From Gleimia hominis (GTDB lineage Bacteria; Actinomycetota; Actinomycetes; Actinomycetales; Actinomycetaceae): a stretch of 64,000 bases of DNA. The translations under genes were made by a program, and so were the position numbers. This document shows, one piece after another, positions 25,460 to 34,180 of this stretch. Every line of letters begins with the position of its first letter. Positions within the stretch are counted from its first letter, which is position 1. The stretch is taken from contig NZ_JASXSX010000004.1 of NCBI RefSeq assembly GCF_032085515.1, positions 44,121 to 108,120 on the forward strand, written 5' to 3'. The notes under the pieces were generated by a model, which worked only from the letters and a program-made list of their open reading frames with translations, was not told where the DNA came from and did not search any database.

Positions 25460-26412
25460 TAGTGTGCCTCCACGAATTCTGTGCGAGCGGAAGCGGTTTG
25501 TTTGCGTCCGGTTCGCAGCGCAGTGCGGTCGGTTCGCAGCGCAGTGCGGGCTGCGAGGGCAACGAAGTACAGGGCGATTACGGACAGGGCGACGGATGCT
25601 TGTGGAGAGACGGGGCGGGGCGCGGGGATGAGCATCATGAGCATGCCCAGGTACCCGCCGCCGATCCCCACCGCAATGGATATCGCCAGCATGGATCGCA
25701 CGCGGCCGGCCAGTAGGCGCGCGGCCGCGCCGGGCACCACCAGGTAACCGATGACGAGCAGGCTACCCACTGCGGACGACGCGGCCGCCACGACCGCTGC
25801 GATCGCAACGTTTAGTACTAGGTCCGCGCGCAGCAGTGAAATCCCGCTGGCTGCGGTCCCAACCCTGTCGAATGCGCAGTAAATCTGGCCGCGCCACGCC
25901 AACACCACGAGCACGCCCGCGGCCAGGCACACGACGAGCGCCTGGGTTAGGCGATAGTCCGTCACTTCCAACAGCCGGCCGAACATGAGTGCTTCCAGCT
26001 GGCCAGACATGTCCCCTTTCTTGAGGGACAAGACAATTCCGAATGAGAAGAATGAGGTGAGCACTACTGCGGTTCCGGCTTCAGAGGTGCGCCCCACGTT
26101 TTGTCGGCTGAAGTAGGTTAACGCAAGGGCGGCGAGAACCGCGACAGCGGACGCTACGGGGATGATGGAGTCGATGCCGCCGTACACGGCGCCGGCAACG
26201 ATGCCGGGGAACACGGAGTGGACCATGGCTTCGGCGTTGAACTCCGCGCACCGCAGGTTGATTACGACCCCGATGATGCCGCCCACGGTTCCGAGTACCA
26301 CCAGCATCAGCAGGGGGCGGAACAAGAATGGTTCACTAGCCAGCAGATCCAGGCCGGGAATGTAGGTGCAGAGGATTCGCAGTTGTTCAAAAAGATTGGA
26401 CATGGTCTCCAT
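25459..26412 (-). CDS. Zinc/manganese-type ABC transporter permease (ABC-3 family), first
   Basis: A 317-residue membrane permease of the ABC-3 family. It shows VLGTVGGIIGVVINLRCAEFNAEAMVHSVFPGIVAGAVYGG near the N-terminus and SAVGSLLVIGYLVVPGAAARLLAGRV in the conserved loop that contacts the ATPase. Eight or so hydrophobic helices are visible, and the C-terminus ends in a polar Arg/Thr tail. Its start overlaps the stop of the upstream ATPase gene (TAATGG), and its own stop overlaps the next permease start, so the three genes are translationally coupled. Confidence 0.9.
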   Translation of the reverse strand: METMSNLFEQLRILCTYIPGLDLLASEPFLFRPLLMLVVLGTVGGIIGVVINLRCAEFNAEAMVHSVFPGIVAGAVYGGIDSIIPVASAVAVLAALALTYFSRQNVGRTSEAGTAVVLTSFFSFGIVLSLKKGDMSGQLEALMFGRLLEVTDYRLTQALVVCLAAGVLVVLAWRGQIYCAFDRVGTAASGISLLRADLVLNVAIAAVVAAASSAVGSLLVIGYLVVPGAAARLLAGRVRSMLAISIAVGIGGGYLGMLMMLIPAPRPVSPQASVALSVIALYFVALAARTALRTDRTALRTGRKQTASARTEFVEAH

Positions 26413-27224
26413 TACTGCACCTCCTGGTGGGCGTAGTATTCGTCGTGTCCGCCGTAGGCTTGGGCGAGTAGCTGGGAGCCGAAGATGTCGTCGCGGCTAC
26501 CGAATGCAACTTGGTGCCCGTTGCCGAGCAGGCAGATTAGCTCACACACTTCGCGCGCCAGAACCAGGTCGTGGGTGGAAACTGCAACCGCCACCCCACT
26601 GGCTTTGACGCTGTTAATTATGCGCAGGAGGGCGTCGCGGTTGGGTTGGTCGAGTCCGTTAAAAGGTTCGTCTAATAGTAGTAGTTGTGGGCTTGAGGCT
26701 AGGCAGCGCGCGACGAGCACGCGTTGTTGTTGGCCGCCCGATAGGTTGCCGAACTTGTCGTCGGCGCGGTGCAGTAGGTCTACTTCTTTTAGGGCGGTTT
26801 GTACGCGTTCGCGCCCGCGTTGGTTTACCCGTTGCCAGAAGCTCATTTTTGGGTACAGGCCCATTTGCACTACGTCGCGTACGGTTACGGGGAAGGTTTG
26901 GTCGAGGTCACTGACTTGGGGGACGTATCCGATGGAACCGCGGGGCGCGTGGCCGGGTTGGTGCCCCAGGACCTGCACTTGACCTTCCGCTACGCGCACC
27001 ATCCCTAGGACGGCACGTAGCCAAGTGGTTTTCCCCGATCCGTTTGGGCCAATCAACGCCATCGCTTGCCCGGGTTGCAACTGCGTGTTAACCCCCGTGA
27101 CCACAGGGTCTCGGGTGTAGGCAAAGGCCGCATCCGTTATTTCGATGGCGGTGTTGGTGTGCTGTACGTCGTGCAAGTGTTCGCTCTCCCTCGTTCGCAT
27201 CTGTGTTCTTCTGGTGGTCCGCAT
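26412..27224 (-). CDS. Metal ABC transporter ATPase
   Basis: Cytoplasmic ATPase of the zinc/manganese importer, 270 residues from ATG 27224. Walker A is GPNGSGKTT, followed by the Q-loop in YVPQVSDLD, signature LSGGQQQRVLVARCLA, Walker B LLLLDEPFNGLD and the switch His in STHDL. ATG 27224 is chosen because GGGGAGG lies four bases upstream and similarity starts soon after; the open frame continues to 27443 with no conserved sequence. A palindrome ending at the ribosome-binding site may control translation. The binding-protein gene is 383 bp upstream, so the ATPase and permeases may have separate control. Confidence 0.92.
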   Translation of the reverse strand: MRTTRRTQMRTRESEHLHDVQHTNTAIEITDAAFAYTRDPVVTGVNTQLQPGQAMALIGPNGSGKTTWLRAVLGMVRVAEGQVQVLGHQPGHAPRGSIGYVPQVSDLDQTFPVTVRDVVQMGLYPKMSFWQRVNQRGRERVQTALKEVDLLHRADDKFGNLSGGQQQRVLVARCLASSPQLLLLDEPFNGLDQPNRDALLRIINSVKASGVAVAVSTHDLVLAREVCELICLLGNGHQVAFGSRDDIFGSQLLAQAYGGHDEYYAHQEVQ

Positions 27225-27233
27225 TTTGCCTCC

Positions 27234-27258
27234 CCTCATGAGCTGCATACTCATGAGG
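27234..27258. promoter_or_regulatory. Palindrome at the ATPase ribosome-binding site
   Basis: CCTCATGAG at 27234-27242 and CTCATGAGG at 27250-27258 form a perfect 9-bp inverted repeat with spacer CTGCATA. Each half is itself the 8-bp palindrome CTCATGAG. It touches the GGGGAGG ribosome-binding site of the ATPase gene, so it may be a protein operator or an RNA hairpin adjusting translation. Confidence 0.55.
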
Positions 27259-27607
27259 CAGCCCCGTCGGGCTAATCCCTCATGCAAGTTGGAGGACCTC
27301 ATACAAATCGGAGGCCCTGAAATGCGGTAGGCGACAACGCAATGCGCAGTACCAGTGCACATTTGGACTGTGGAGAGGTTTAAGGCGGTTCCACTTTCAG
27401 TAGCAGTACTGTTCGGTGGTTCAGCTACAAGTTCCAAATGCACGCGTTACGAACGCATTGCGTTGCCAAGTCAATATTTAGTTATTCTTGAGGCGCTTTT
27501 TACTGCCTGTTTCATGAGCGGCTCTTAAGCCGCTTTTGGCGGCCCGTTTCAACGACAGTTTCAAGGCCCGTTTCAAGGGCCGTTTTAAGCCGCTTTAGGC
27601 GACTTCA
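27259..27607. repeat. Binding protein-ATPase intergenic region with 4 x 12-bp tandem repeat
   Basis: The 12-bp units GTTTCAACGACA, GTTTCAAGGCCC, GTTTCAAGGGCC and GTTTTAAGCCGC run from 27546 to 27593, starting about 15 bp past the stop of the binding-protein gene (minus strand). Hairpin-forming AGCGGCTCTTAAGCCGCT (27517-27534) follows and may attenuate transcription into the ATPase gene. The remaining 27259-27516 has no supported gene; it includes AT-rich sequence near 27470 that could hold an internal promoter. Confidence 0.75.
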
Positions 27608-28825
27608 TTATTTTTTCGGTGCCCATTGGGAGAGACGGTCGGGCACCTGCGCTACTTTGCCATCCCACGCGGTAACCAGGTTGGTCACGTTGTGGAGGAT
27701 GGACCCGATGTAGGTTTCCCCATCGGATCCGGGTTCCCCCAGGGAGTCGCCGTAGAGGGCTTCGTCTCCGATCACAGCTTTTACGCCGGCTACTTCCGCA
27801 ACTTTTTGCACGGATTTGGGGTTGTTGGAGTTTTCCGCGAAAATCGCTACCGCTCCCGCATCTTTAACCTGCTTTGCAGTTTCTTTAATCTTATCTGCGG
27901 TGGCGTCTTGCTGGGAGTTGAAGTCCGACAGGGCGGCCCCTTCAAACTTCACGTTGAACTCGTTTGAGAAGTACCCGAACGCGTCGTGCGAAGTAAATAG
28001 CACCCGCTGTTTTTCCGGTACGCTGTCGAGTGATTCTTTCGCCCACTCGTCGAGTTCTTGTAGCCGCTCTAGGTACTTGTCCACGTGTTTCTTGAACAGG
28101 TCTTTATTCTTTGGTGACGCGACCTCTAGTGCGTGCCCAATGTTCTTCACTTGCACCATCGCGTTGTGCGGGGAAGTCCACACGTGCGGGTCGAACCGGA
28201 ATTCTGGTTCGCTCTCCCCTTCTTCGGGCGGGAACGGCCACTTCGCCACGTCGACTTTGTCGATTCCTCGGTCTACTTTGTAGGGCAGTTTAGATTCTTT
28301 TTCTTGCTGCCCTTTGAGGTCATCAACGTCCGCCGCGCCCGCTACCCCAGCGGTGATGACCATCGTGCCTTTAAAGCCGGTGGACTGCACGGCTTGGTCG
28401 AGGAAGTGTTCTAGGTCCACGCCGGAGACGAAGAACAGGTCTGCATCCGCGAGCGCTTTCGATTGTTCGGGCGTCATTTCGTGTTCGTGGGCAGATGCGT
28501 TAGGAGCAAGTAGACACGTGAGGTCCAGCGTGCTCTTAGCGTTATCCCCTTCCGCTCCGAAGTGCTCTTTTTTGCCGTCAGATCCCATTCGGTTGAACGA
28601 TAGTTGCGCGTCTTTGGAGTTATCGGTTGCTAACTGCGTGATGTAGTCGCACACCTGGGTGGTGGATGCAACGGCTTTCACGGTTTGCGTATCCGCGTTT
28701 GCCGATTCGTTTTCTTTTGCTGCTCCGGTTGTTTTATCTTGGCATCCCGCCAAGCCTGCGACTAGCAGCATGGTCGCAAGAGCGCCTGCGATGCGCTTTG
28801 TACTCTTATTGATAATCACGTTCAT
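27608..28825 (-). CDS. Metal-binding lipoprotein of a zinc/manganese ABC importer (TroA/ZnuA family)
   Basis: A 405-residue cluster A-I binding protein. The signal peptide ends in the lipobox LAGC (Cys about residue 28). Typical ligand regions follow: ASAHEHEMTPEQ (first His), DPHVWTSPHNA (second His), TSHDAFGYF (third His) and an acidic residue in GDEALYGDSLG. The family imports Zn, Mn or Fe; the His-rich ligand set fits Zn or Mn. It is the first gene of the metal uptake locus, followed by ATPase and two permeases. A DtxR/MntR-like palindrome overlaps the region just before the ATG, implying metal-dependent repression. Confidence 0.92.
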   Translation of the reverse strand: MNVIINKSTKRIAGALATMLLVAGLAGCQDKTTGAAKENESANADTQTVKAVASTTQVCDYITQLATDNSKDAQLSFNRMGSDGKKEHFGAEGDNAKSTLDLTCLLAPNASAHEHEMTPEQSKALADADLFFVSGVDLEHFLDQAVQSTGFKGTMVITAGVAGAADVDDLKGQQEKESKLPYKVDRGIDKVDVAKWPFPPEEGESEPEFRFDPHVWTSPHNAMVQVKNIGHALEVASPKNKDLFKKHVDKYLERLQELDEWAKESLDSVPEKQRVLFTSHDAFGYFSNEFNVKFEGAALSDFNSQQDATADKIKETAKQVKDAGAVAIFAENSNNPKSVQKVAEVAGVKAVIGDEALYGDSLGEPGSDGETYIGSILHNVTNLVTAWDGKVAQVPDRLSQWAPKK

Positions 28826-28826
28826 T

Positions 28827-28841
28827 AGCCTAACTTAGGTT
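28827..28841. promoter_or_regulatory. DtxR/MntR-like operator before the metal-binding lipoprotein gene
   Basis: The 15-bp imperfect palindrome AGCCTAACTTAGGTT is centred two to ten bases upstream of the start codon. It matches the TTAGG/CCTAA half-sites of DtxR-family boxes, with one mismatched pair. The DtxR-type repressor at 5236-5928 is the obvious candidate, though a separate MntR elsewhere is possible. AT-rich sequence at 28860-28900 is the likely promoter zone. Confidence 0.6.
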
Positions 28842-28997
28842 ACCCAAAGTTTCAATCCCTCGATATATTTCTACCTTACCTATCTATATATATTTATCGC
28901 CTTCACTGATCTTCTTGTAGGCATTCTCACACGGCCGCGTCTAACACAGGGTCCGCAGCTCAGAAATACCAGGCGCAAGAGGTTAAAAGAGGGTGCC

Positions 28998-29031
28998 AAA
29001 AAGGGCGGGTGCGTCGAAGCACACCCGCCCT
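28998..29031 (-). terminator. Intrinsic terminator of poxB
   Basis: On the minus strand a 10-bp GC-rich stem (29022-29031 with 29002-29011) is followed at once by TTTTT (plus 28998-29002). It lies 63 bp after the poxB stop. Confidence 0.9.
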
Positions 29032-29093
29032 ATGGGGATCTAATGAATCCTCACCGATGCGGCAGTCGAGCCGTCGGTGGGGTTCGGATTATT

Positions 29094-30833
29094 CTACGGC
29101 CGAGGGATGTTCCTCATGTTGGAAGTAGCCATCGAAATGGCCTCCCCCATACCGCCGGACATCACCATTTTTGACATGGCGGTGGCGAAGCCGATCAGCT
29201 GCTCACCGGTGATTTTGGGGGGCAGCGAAAGCGCGTTCGGATCCGTGAGGACTTCCACCAGTGCCGGCCCGTTGTGCGAAAGGGCTTCTTGCAAGGTGGA
29301 ACGCACATCTTTTGGATCAACCACGCGTTTCGACCAGAACCCAGCAGCCTTGGCGATACCGGCGTAGTTGACGTCATGCACGTCGGTGCCAAAGTCCGGC
29401 AGGCCGTCTACCAGCATCTCTAGTTTCACCATGCCCAGCGTCGCGTTGTTGAACACGACCACGGTGATAGGCAGGTCGTGGCAGCGGGCCGTCATGAGCT
29501 CACCGAGCAGCATGGACAGACCCCCGTCACCGGACACGGAGATCACTTGCCGCCCCGGGTACGCGGTCGCAGCCCCCACGGCTTGCGGGAGTGCGTTCGC
29601 CATAGACCCGTGTAGGAACGAGCCGATTAGCCGCCGCGTGCCCAGCGGGTCGATGTAACGGGCGGTCCACACGTTGCACATGCCGGTGTCCGCGGTGAAT
29701 ACCGCGTCTTTGTCCGCGAGTTCGTTCAACACGTGCGCAACAAACTCTGGGTGGATCGGTTTCATGTTCTCCACGTTCTTCGTGTACGCGTTCACCGTGG
29801 AGGTCATGAGCTTGCGGTGGCGCTTCAGGGTGGACTTTAGGAACCGGTCGTTCTTTTGTTCCACGAGGGGCAGCACGGCTCGGCATAGTTCGGCCACGTC
29901 CGCTTGGATCGGCAGGGTTATTTGGGTGCGCCGGCCAATCGCGTGTCCGCGCACGTCCACCTGCACGGTGGGAACGTCGGGGAGGAACTGGTCGTAGGGG
30001 AAGTCGGTGCCAAGCATGAGCAGCAGGTCGGCGTCTTTCATCCCTTCGGCGGCCGCGCCGTAGCCCAGTAGACCGGTCATGCCCACGTCGAACGGGTTGT
30101 CGTATTGGATCGCGTCTTTACCGCGCAGAGAGTGCCCAACCGGGGCGTTTAGACGCGCCGCCAGTTCCAGTACTTCACTGTGCGCGCCGGTAACACCGAT
30201 ACCTGCGAAGATCGCAACTTTCTTCGCTTTGTTAAGCATTTTAGCTAGCTGCGCCACGTCTTCGTCGGCCGGCACCATTCGGGGGCGGCGCGCTGGGATG
30301 TAGCGTGGCGTGGGTGCGGTCGTCTCCTCATGGGAAACGTCGCCGGGCAGGGTGACTACGGAAACGGATTTGAGGGACTGGGCCGTGCGGATCGCATCTG
30401 CGAACACGCGGGGGGCCTGGTCTGGGGTTGACACCATTTCGCAGTAGTCGGAGCATTCGGCGAAGAGTCGGTCCGGATGCGTTTCTTGGAAGTAGTGGCT
30501 GCCGATTTGCACGCTCGGAATGTGTGAGGCGATTGCGAGCACGGGGGCGCTTGAACGCCACGCGTCGAACAGGCCGTTAATTAAGTGTAGGTTCCCGGGT
30601 CCGCATGAACCAGCGCAGACGGCTAGTTCGCCCGTTAGCTGCGCGTCCGCGCTTGCGGCGAACGCAGCGGCTTCTTCGTGACGCACGTGGATCCAGTCGA
30701 TTCCACCTTTTTTGGAACCACCAGTTTTACGTACGGCGTCCACTACCGGGTTGAGGGAGTCTCCGACGATTCCGTAGATCCTCTTCACACCCGCGTCCAC
30801 TAGCTGAGCAACTAACTGCTCTGCAACGTTCAT
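29094..30833 (-). CDS. poxB: Pyruvate dehydrogenase (quinone)/pyruvate oxidase, ThDP-dependent
   Basis: Thiamine-diphosphate flavoenzyme of 579 residues that oxidatively decarboxylates pyruvate to acetate or acetyl phosphate. The N-terminal Pyr domain has the catalytic Glu in HVRHEEAAAFAA and GSCGPGNLHLINGLFDA; the middle FAD-type domain includes AGIGVTGAH. The C-terminal PP domain carries the ThDP/Mg motif GDGGLSMLLGELMTARC through NNATLGMVK. The C-terminal half also resembles PoxB of Corynebacterium and E. coli. AAGGAGG lies five bases before the ATG. It is monocistronic with a clear terminator. Menaquinone-linked versus oxygen-linked activity cannot be decided from sequence. Confidence 0.92.
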   Translation of the reverse strand: MNVAEQLVAQLVDAGVKRIYGIVGDSLNPVVDAVRKTGGSKKGGIDWIHVRHEEAAAFAASADAQLTGELAVCAGSCGPGNLHLINGLFDAWRSSAPVLAIASHIPSVQIGSHYFQETHPDRLFAECSDYCEMVSTPDQAPRVFADAIRTAQSLKSVSVVTLPGDVSHEETTAPTPRYIPARRPRMVPADEDVAQLAKMLNKAKKVAIFAGIGVTGAHSEVLELAARLNAPVGHSLRGKDAIQYDNPFDVGMTGLLGYGAAAEGMKDADLLLMLGTDFPYDQFLPDVPTVQVDVRGHAIGRRTQITLPIQADVAELCRAVLPLVEQKNDRFLKSTLKRHRKLMTSTVNAYTKNVENMKPIHPEFVAHVLNELADKDAVFTADTGMCNVWTARYIDPLGTRRLIGSFLHGSMANALPQAVGAATAYPGRQVISVSGDGGLSMLLGELMTARCHDLPITVVVFNNATLGMVKLEMLVDGLPDFGTDVHDVNYAGIAKAAGFWSKRVVDPKDVRSTLQEALSHNGPALVEVLTDPNALSLPPKITGEQLIGFATAMSKMVMSGGMGEAISMATSNMRNIPRP

Positions 30834-31206
30834 TGAATCCTCCTTAGCGAACCGCGCCTTGCGGACATTTCGCTATCGTCCCCATCATATTAAGGAAAAC
30901 GGGGGTTCGTGTTGTGAGGTTCCTTGCAGGCCCCACACACCGGCTTTTAGTTACATTAAGTGTCACGAAAACCACTTCCGCGGATGTGGCGCGTAGCGAT
31001 GGAAAGTGGTGCAGTTACTTCGGTGGCGATTGGCTTTGGAACGTACCGTGAAAATCAGTTAAGCGGTTGCAGTGCGAACTGTTTTGCGCAGCTATTCGTG
31101 CGCAACTTCACCCTTGAGAAACTTGTGGTGAACATGGTGGGAGCAATAAGCTAGTGGCAATTTGAGCCAAAATCGGGTGGCTCTAGAAGAGAGAGGGGAA
31201 CGGTTC
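30834..31206. other. Intergenic region between poxB and codB
   Basis: These 373 bp must carry the divergent promoters of poxB and codB. An inverted element CCACTTCC...GGAAAGTGG spans about 30970-31008. A short open stretch of 64 codons at 30960-31154 has no ribosome-binding site and no familiar sequence, and is not called. No tandem repeat is seen here. Confidence 0.4.
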
Positions 31207-32565
31207 ATGGCTTCTGCGCCAACAGTTACAAAGCAATCGACGCATTCGTCGCCTCCAACACCGGATGTGCCAGTGCGAAAAACAGATGAGGATTTCTCTT
31301 TTTCCGCTGTTCCTATTTCTAGCCGACGTTCCTTTTGGGCCGTCGGTTTTGTTATGCTCGGGTTCACGTTTTTCTCTGCGTCCATGTCGGTGGGTGCGAA
31401 GCTGGGTAACGGCTTAGATCTGGGTGGTTTCGCTGCCGCAGTTATTGTGGGCGGCCTGATCCTCGCGGTCTTCACAGGTTCGTTGGCTTACGTGGGTGCG
31501 AAAACGGGGATGGGAGTGGACGAGTTGGCGCGCCACTCGTTTGGCCGCTACGGCTCTTTCGTTCCTTCATTTTTGATTGCGTTTACGCAAATGGGTTGGT
31601 TCGGAGTGGGGGTGGCGATGTTCGCGATTCCCACGGGTGAGCTGCTGGGGATTTCCCCGTGGCCCATCGTGTTGATCGCGGGTGCGTTCATGACGGCTTC
31701 TGCCTTTTATGGGATTAAAGCCATTGAGATTGTGTCTTTCGTTTCCGTACCCCTCATAGCGATTTTGGGGACTTATTCGATGGTGACGGCCACGAATGCG
31801 GGTGGCGGCCTTGCGAATATTTTTGCCCATTCCACGGGGATGCCGGTTATCACGGGTGTGGGCATGGTTGTGGGTTCATTTATTTCCGGAGGGAGCGCGA
31901 CCCCGAACTTCACCCGCTTCGCGGCTACGGCAAAGTCGGCGGTGGTGACCACGGTGGTGGCGTTCTTGCTAGGTAACACTTTGATGTTCTCGTTCGGCGC
32001 TGTGGGCGGGGCGTTCACGGGTAAGGACGACATTTTCTATGTGATGATCGCGCAGGGCTTAGCGATTCCAGCGTTGTTTGTGCTGGGTGCCAATATTTGG
32101 ACGACCAATAATAACGCGCTTTACACCACGGGTTTGGGGTATGCGAATATCACGAAGCGTCCAACCCGTCCGATGGTGCTGATTGCTGGCGCCTTGGGCA
32201 CACTCAGCGCCCTGTGGTTGTATGACAACTTTGTGGGTTGGCTAAGTTTTTTGAACGCAACACTGCCCCCGATTGGGGCGATACTGGTTGCAGATTTTGT
32301 AGCGAACCATAAGCGGTACATGCAGGTAGTGCGCCGGGTTGAAGAGGCGGATCGGCGCGGTTTCGTGGCGGACACGCACTCGGCGGGGTCGGCGCGTCCA
32401 GTGGCTTGGTTCTGTGTTGCTGGCGTGGTTGTTGGCGCAGTTGTTGGGTGGACGGTCCCGGTTGGGATTGCGTCTATTAACGCGGTGGTTGCTGCGGTGT
32501 TGGTGTACGCGGTTGGTCAAGTAGTGGAGAAGTTGAGGAAGGGTCGTAATGTCCACACTGCTTAA
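31207..32565 (+). CDS. codB: Cytosine permease (NCS1 family)
   Basis: A 452-residue membrane transporter with about 12 hydrophobic segments. After a Ser/Pro-rich N-terminus of about 35 residues come the NCS1 features: GFVMLGFTFFSASMSVGAKLGNGLDLGGF in short blocks, AYVGAKTGMGVDELARHSFGRYGS and, later, SGGSATPNFTRFAATAKSA and NNALYTTGLGYANITKR, as in CodB. ATG 31207 is preferred over 31162 because GAGAGGGGAA lies upstream at good spacing. It overlaps codA by 17 bp, forming a cytosine-salvage operon. Confidence 0.93.
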   Translation: MASAPTVTKQSTHSSPPTPDVPVRKTDEDFSFSAVPISSRRSFWAVGFVMLGFTFFSASMSVGAKLGNGLDLGGFAAAVIVGGLILAVFTGSLAYVGAKTGMGVDELARHSFGRYGSFVPSFLIAFTQMGWFGVGVAMFAIPTGELLGISPWPIVLIAGAFMTASAFYGIKAIEIVSFVSVPLIAILGTYSMVTATNAGGGLANIFAHSTGMPVITGVGMVVGSFISGGSATPNFTRFAATAKSAVVTTVVAFLLGNTLMFSFGAVGGAFTGKDDIFYVMIAQGLAIPALFVLGANIWTTNNNALYTTGLGYANITKRPTRPMVLIAGALGTLSALWLYDNFVGWLSFLNATLPPIGAILVADFVANHKRYMQVVRRVEEADRRGFVADTHSAGSARPVAWFCVAGVVVGAVVGWTVPVGIASINAVVAAVLVYAVGQVVEKLRKGRNVHTA

Positions 32566-33934
32566 GAACGTTCGGATTGAAAACGATGCGCACCTGTCGA
32601 ATATTCTTGTGCGCGACGGCAAGATTGCGCGCATTACCGCGGCGGACGACTCCCCTGCTAGCTCCGCGGCCAATGCACCCCAAGATGGAACTGCCACCAA
32701 AAACTCCCCCAGCGGCAACACTACCGTCGAGTCCCCCAGCGGCAACGCTTCCGTCGAGTCCCCCAGCGGCAACGCTTCCGTTGATGAAGGTGCGACCGTT
32801 GCTGAAGGCGTGGAGGTTCGTGATTGTGGGGGCCGTTTGGTACTGCCCCCGATTGTGGAGTCGCACGTGCATTTGGATGCGACGATGACGGAGGGCGATC
32901 CCCATCCGAACGAGTCGGGAACGCTGTTTGAGGGCATTGAGATTTGGTCCAAGCGTAAGCAGCGTTTGACGGCTGAGGATGTGAAGGAGCGGGCGCTGCG
33001 GGCGATCCGTCAGCAGGTGCGGTTCGGGGTTCAGTTTGTGCGTTCGCACGTGGATGTAACGGATCCGAATTTGACGGCGTTGCGGGCGTTGTTGGAGTTG
33101 CGTGAACAGTTGCGTGACCAGGTGACGTTGCAGTTGGTGGCGTTCCCTCAGGAGGGAATTGATTCGTTCCCGAATGGGCGTGCTTTGATGCGTGAGGCGG
33201 CTCAAATGGGGGTGGATGCGATTGGGGCGATTCCGCATTTTGAGTTTACGCGGGAGTATTCAGTTTCGTCGTTGAACTTTGCGTTTGAGTTGGCGCAGGA
33301 GTTCGGTTTGTTGATGGATGTGCATTGCGATGAAATTGACGATGAGGCGTCGCGCGGTTTGGAAACGTTGGCTACCCGGGCGTATGAGGCGGGTGTGGGC
33401 GCGCGGGTGACGGCGTCGCACACGACGGCGATGCATTCGTACAATAATGCGTATTTTGTGAAGTTGTTGCGGTTGTTGCAGCTCAGTGGGATTAATTTTG
33501 TGTCTAATCCGATGGTGAATACGCATTTGCAGGGCCGATTGGATACGTATCCGAAGCGGCGTGGGGTGACGCGCGTGCCGGAGCTCACGGAGGCGGGTTT
33601 GAACGTGTCGTTTGGGCAAGATGACATTGTGGATCCGTGGAATCCGCTGGGGACGGGCTCGTTGCGGGACGTGACGTTGTTTGGTTTGTATGTGACGCAG
33701 ATGATGGGTGCGGCGCAGATTGATGGTTCGTACCGGTTCATTACGCATAATGGGGCGCGTACTTTGAACCTTGAGGGGTATGGCATCGCGGAAGGCAATG
33801 ATGCGAACTTCATTGTGTTGGGCGCGAGGTCGTGGCGGGAGGCATTGGCGTTCCATGCGCCGGTGGTGGCGTCGTATCGGCGAGGCCGGTTGTTGTTTGA
33901 GTCCACAGAACCAGATCGGCAGTGGCATATGTAA
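32549..33934 (+). CDS. codA: Cytosine deaminase with repeat insertion
   Basis: Amidohydrolase converting cytosine to uracil, 461 residues. Metal ligands are visible in the HxH of ESHVHLDATM, MDVHCDE and ASHTTAMH, and the catalytic Asp lies in SFGQDDIVDPW, matching the FGHDD segment of E. coli CodA. It is longer than the E. coli enzyme because residues about 32-90 hold a Ser/Pro/Gly/Asn-rich insertion between the first two beta strands (ILVRDGKIARI and VEVRDCGGRLVLPP). This insertion includes three 9-residue repeats. Its start lies inside codB, so translation is coupled. Iron is the usual metal of bacterial CodA. Confidence 0.93.
   Translation: MSTLLKNVRIENDAHLSNILVRDGKIARITAADDSPASSAANAPQDGTATKNSPSGNTTVESPSGNASVESPSGNASVDEGATVAEGVEVRDCGGRLVLPPIVESHVHLDATMTEGDPHPNESGTLFEGIEIWSKRKQRLTAEDVKERALRAIRQQVRFGVQFVRSHVDVTDPNLTALRALLELREQLRDQVTLQLVAFPQEGIDSFPNGRALMREAAQMGVDAIGAIPHFEFTREYSVSSLNFAFELAQEFGLLMDVHCDEIDDEASRGLETLATRAYEAGVGARVTASHTTAMHSYNNAYFVKLLRLLQLSGINFVSNPMVNTHLQGRLDTYPKRRGVTRVPELTEAGLNVSFGQDDIVDPWNPLGTGSLRDVTLFGLYVTQMMGAAQIDGSYRFITHNGARTLNLEGYGIAEGNDANFIVLGARSWREALAFHAPVVASYRRGRLLFESTEPDRQWHM
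32705..32785 (+). repeat. 3 x 27-bp in-frame repeat inside codA
   Basis: Units at 32705-32731, 32732-32758 and 32759-32785 each encode SPSGN(T/A)(T/S)V(E/D). Copies two and three differ at two bases only. The array falls in a surface loop insertion absent from E. coli CodA. Confidence 0.95.
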
Positions 33935-34016
33935 CATTTTCACGGCTGCTGCATGCCGCCGCGCACACTAAACCAGGCAACTAAACAGGACACTCCTGTT
34001 TAACAGCTAAACAAAA

Positions 34017-34049
34017 AGGGGGCTGAGTACACAACGTACTCAGCCCCCT
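34017..34049. terminator. Bidirectional terminator between codA and the FGGY kinase gene
   Basis: A perfect 14-bp stem, 34017-34030 with 34036-34049, has a 5-base loop. Minus-strand transcripts meet TTTTTG right after the stem and plus-strand ones CTTATT. A smaller AAACAGGA/TCCTGTTT hairpin lies at 33983-34001. Nothing else is seen in 33935-34180. Confidence 0.9.
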
Positions 34050-34180
34050 CTTATTCGCTACTTGCAACTACAAAGAGTCGGTCTAACTACATTTTAAGAC
34101 TGCCCTAGCTGCACGCTTACGCCATCAAAGAAGTAGTTTCTCCCCGACTTACGCATGCACACAGCTGTCTAACTGCGGGC

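Noticed and set aside
30960..31154. A 64-codon open frame between poxB and codB
   Set aside because: GTG start without a ribosome-binding site, no recognisable sequence, and placed in a region that must hold two promoters.
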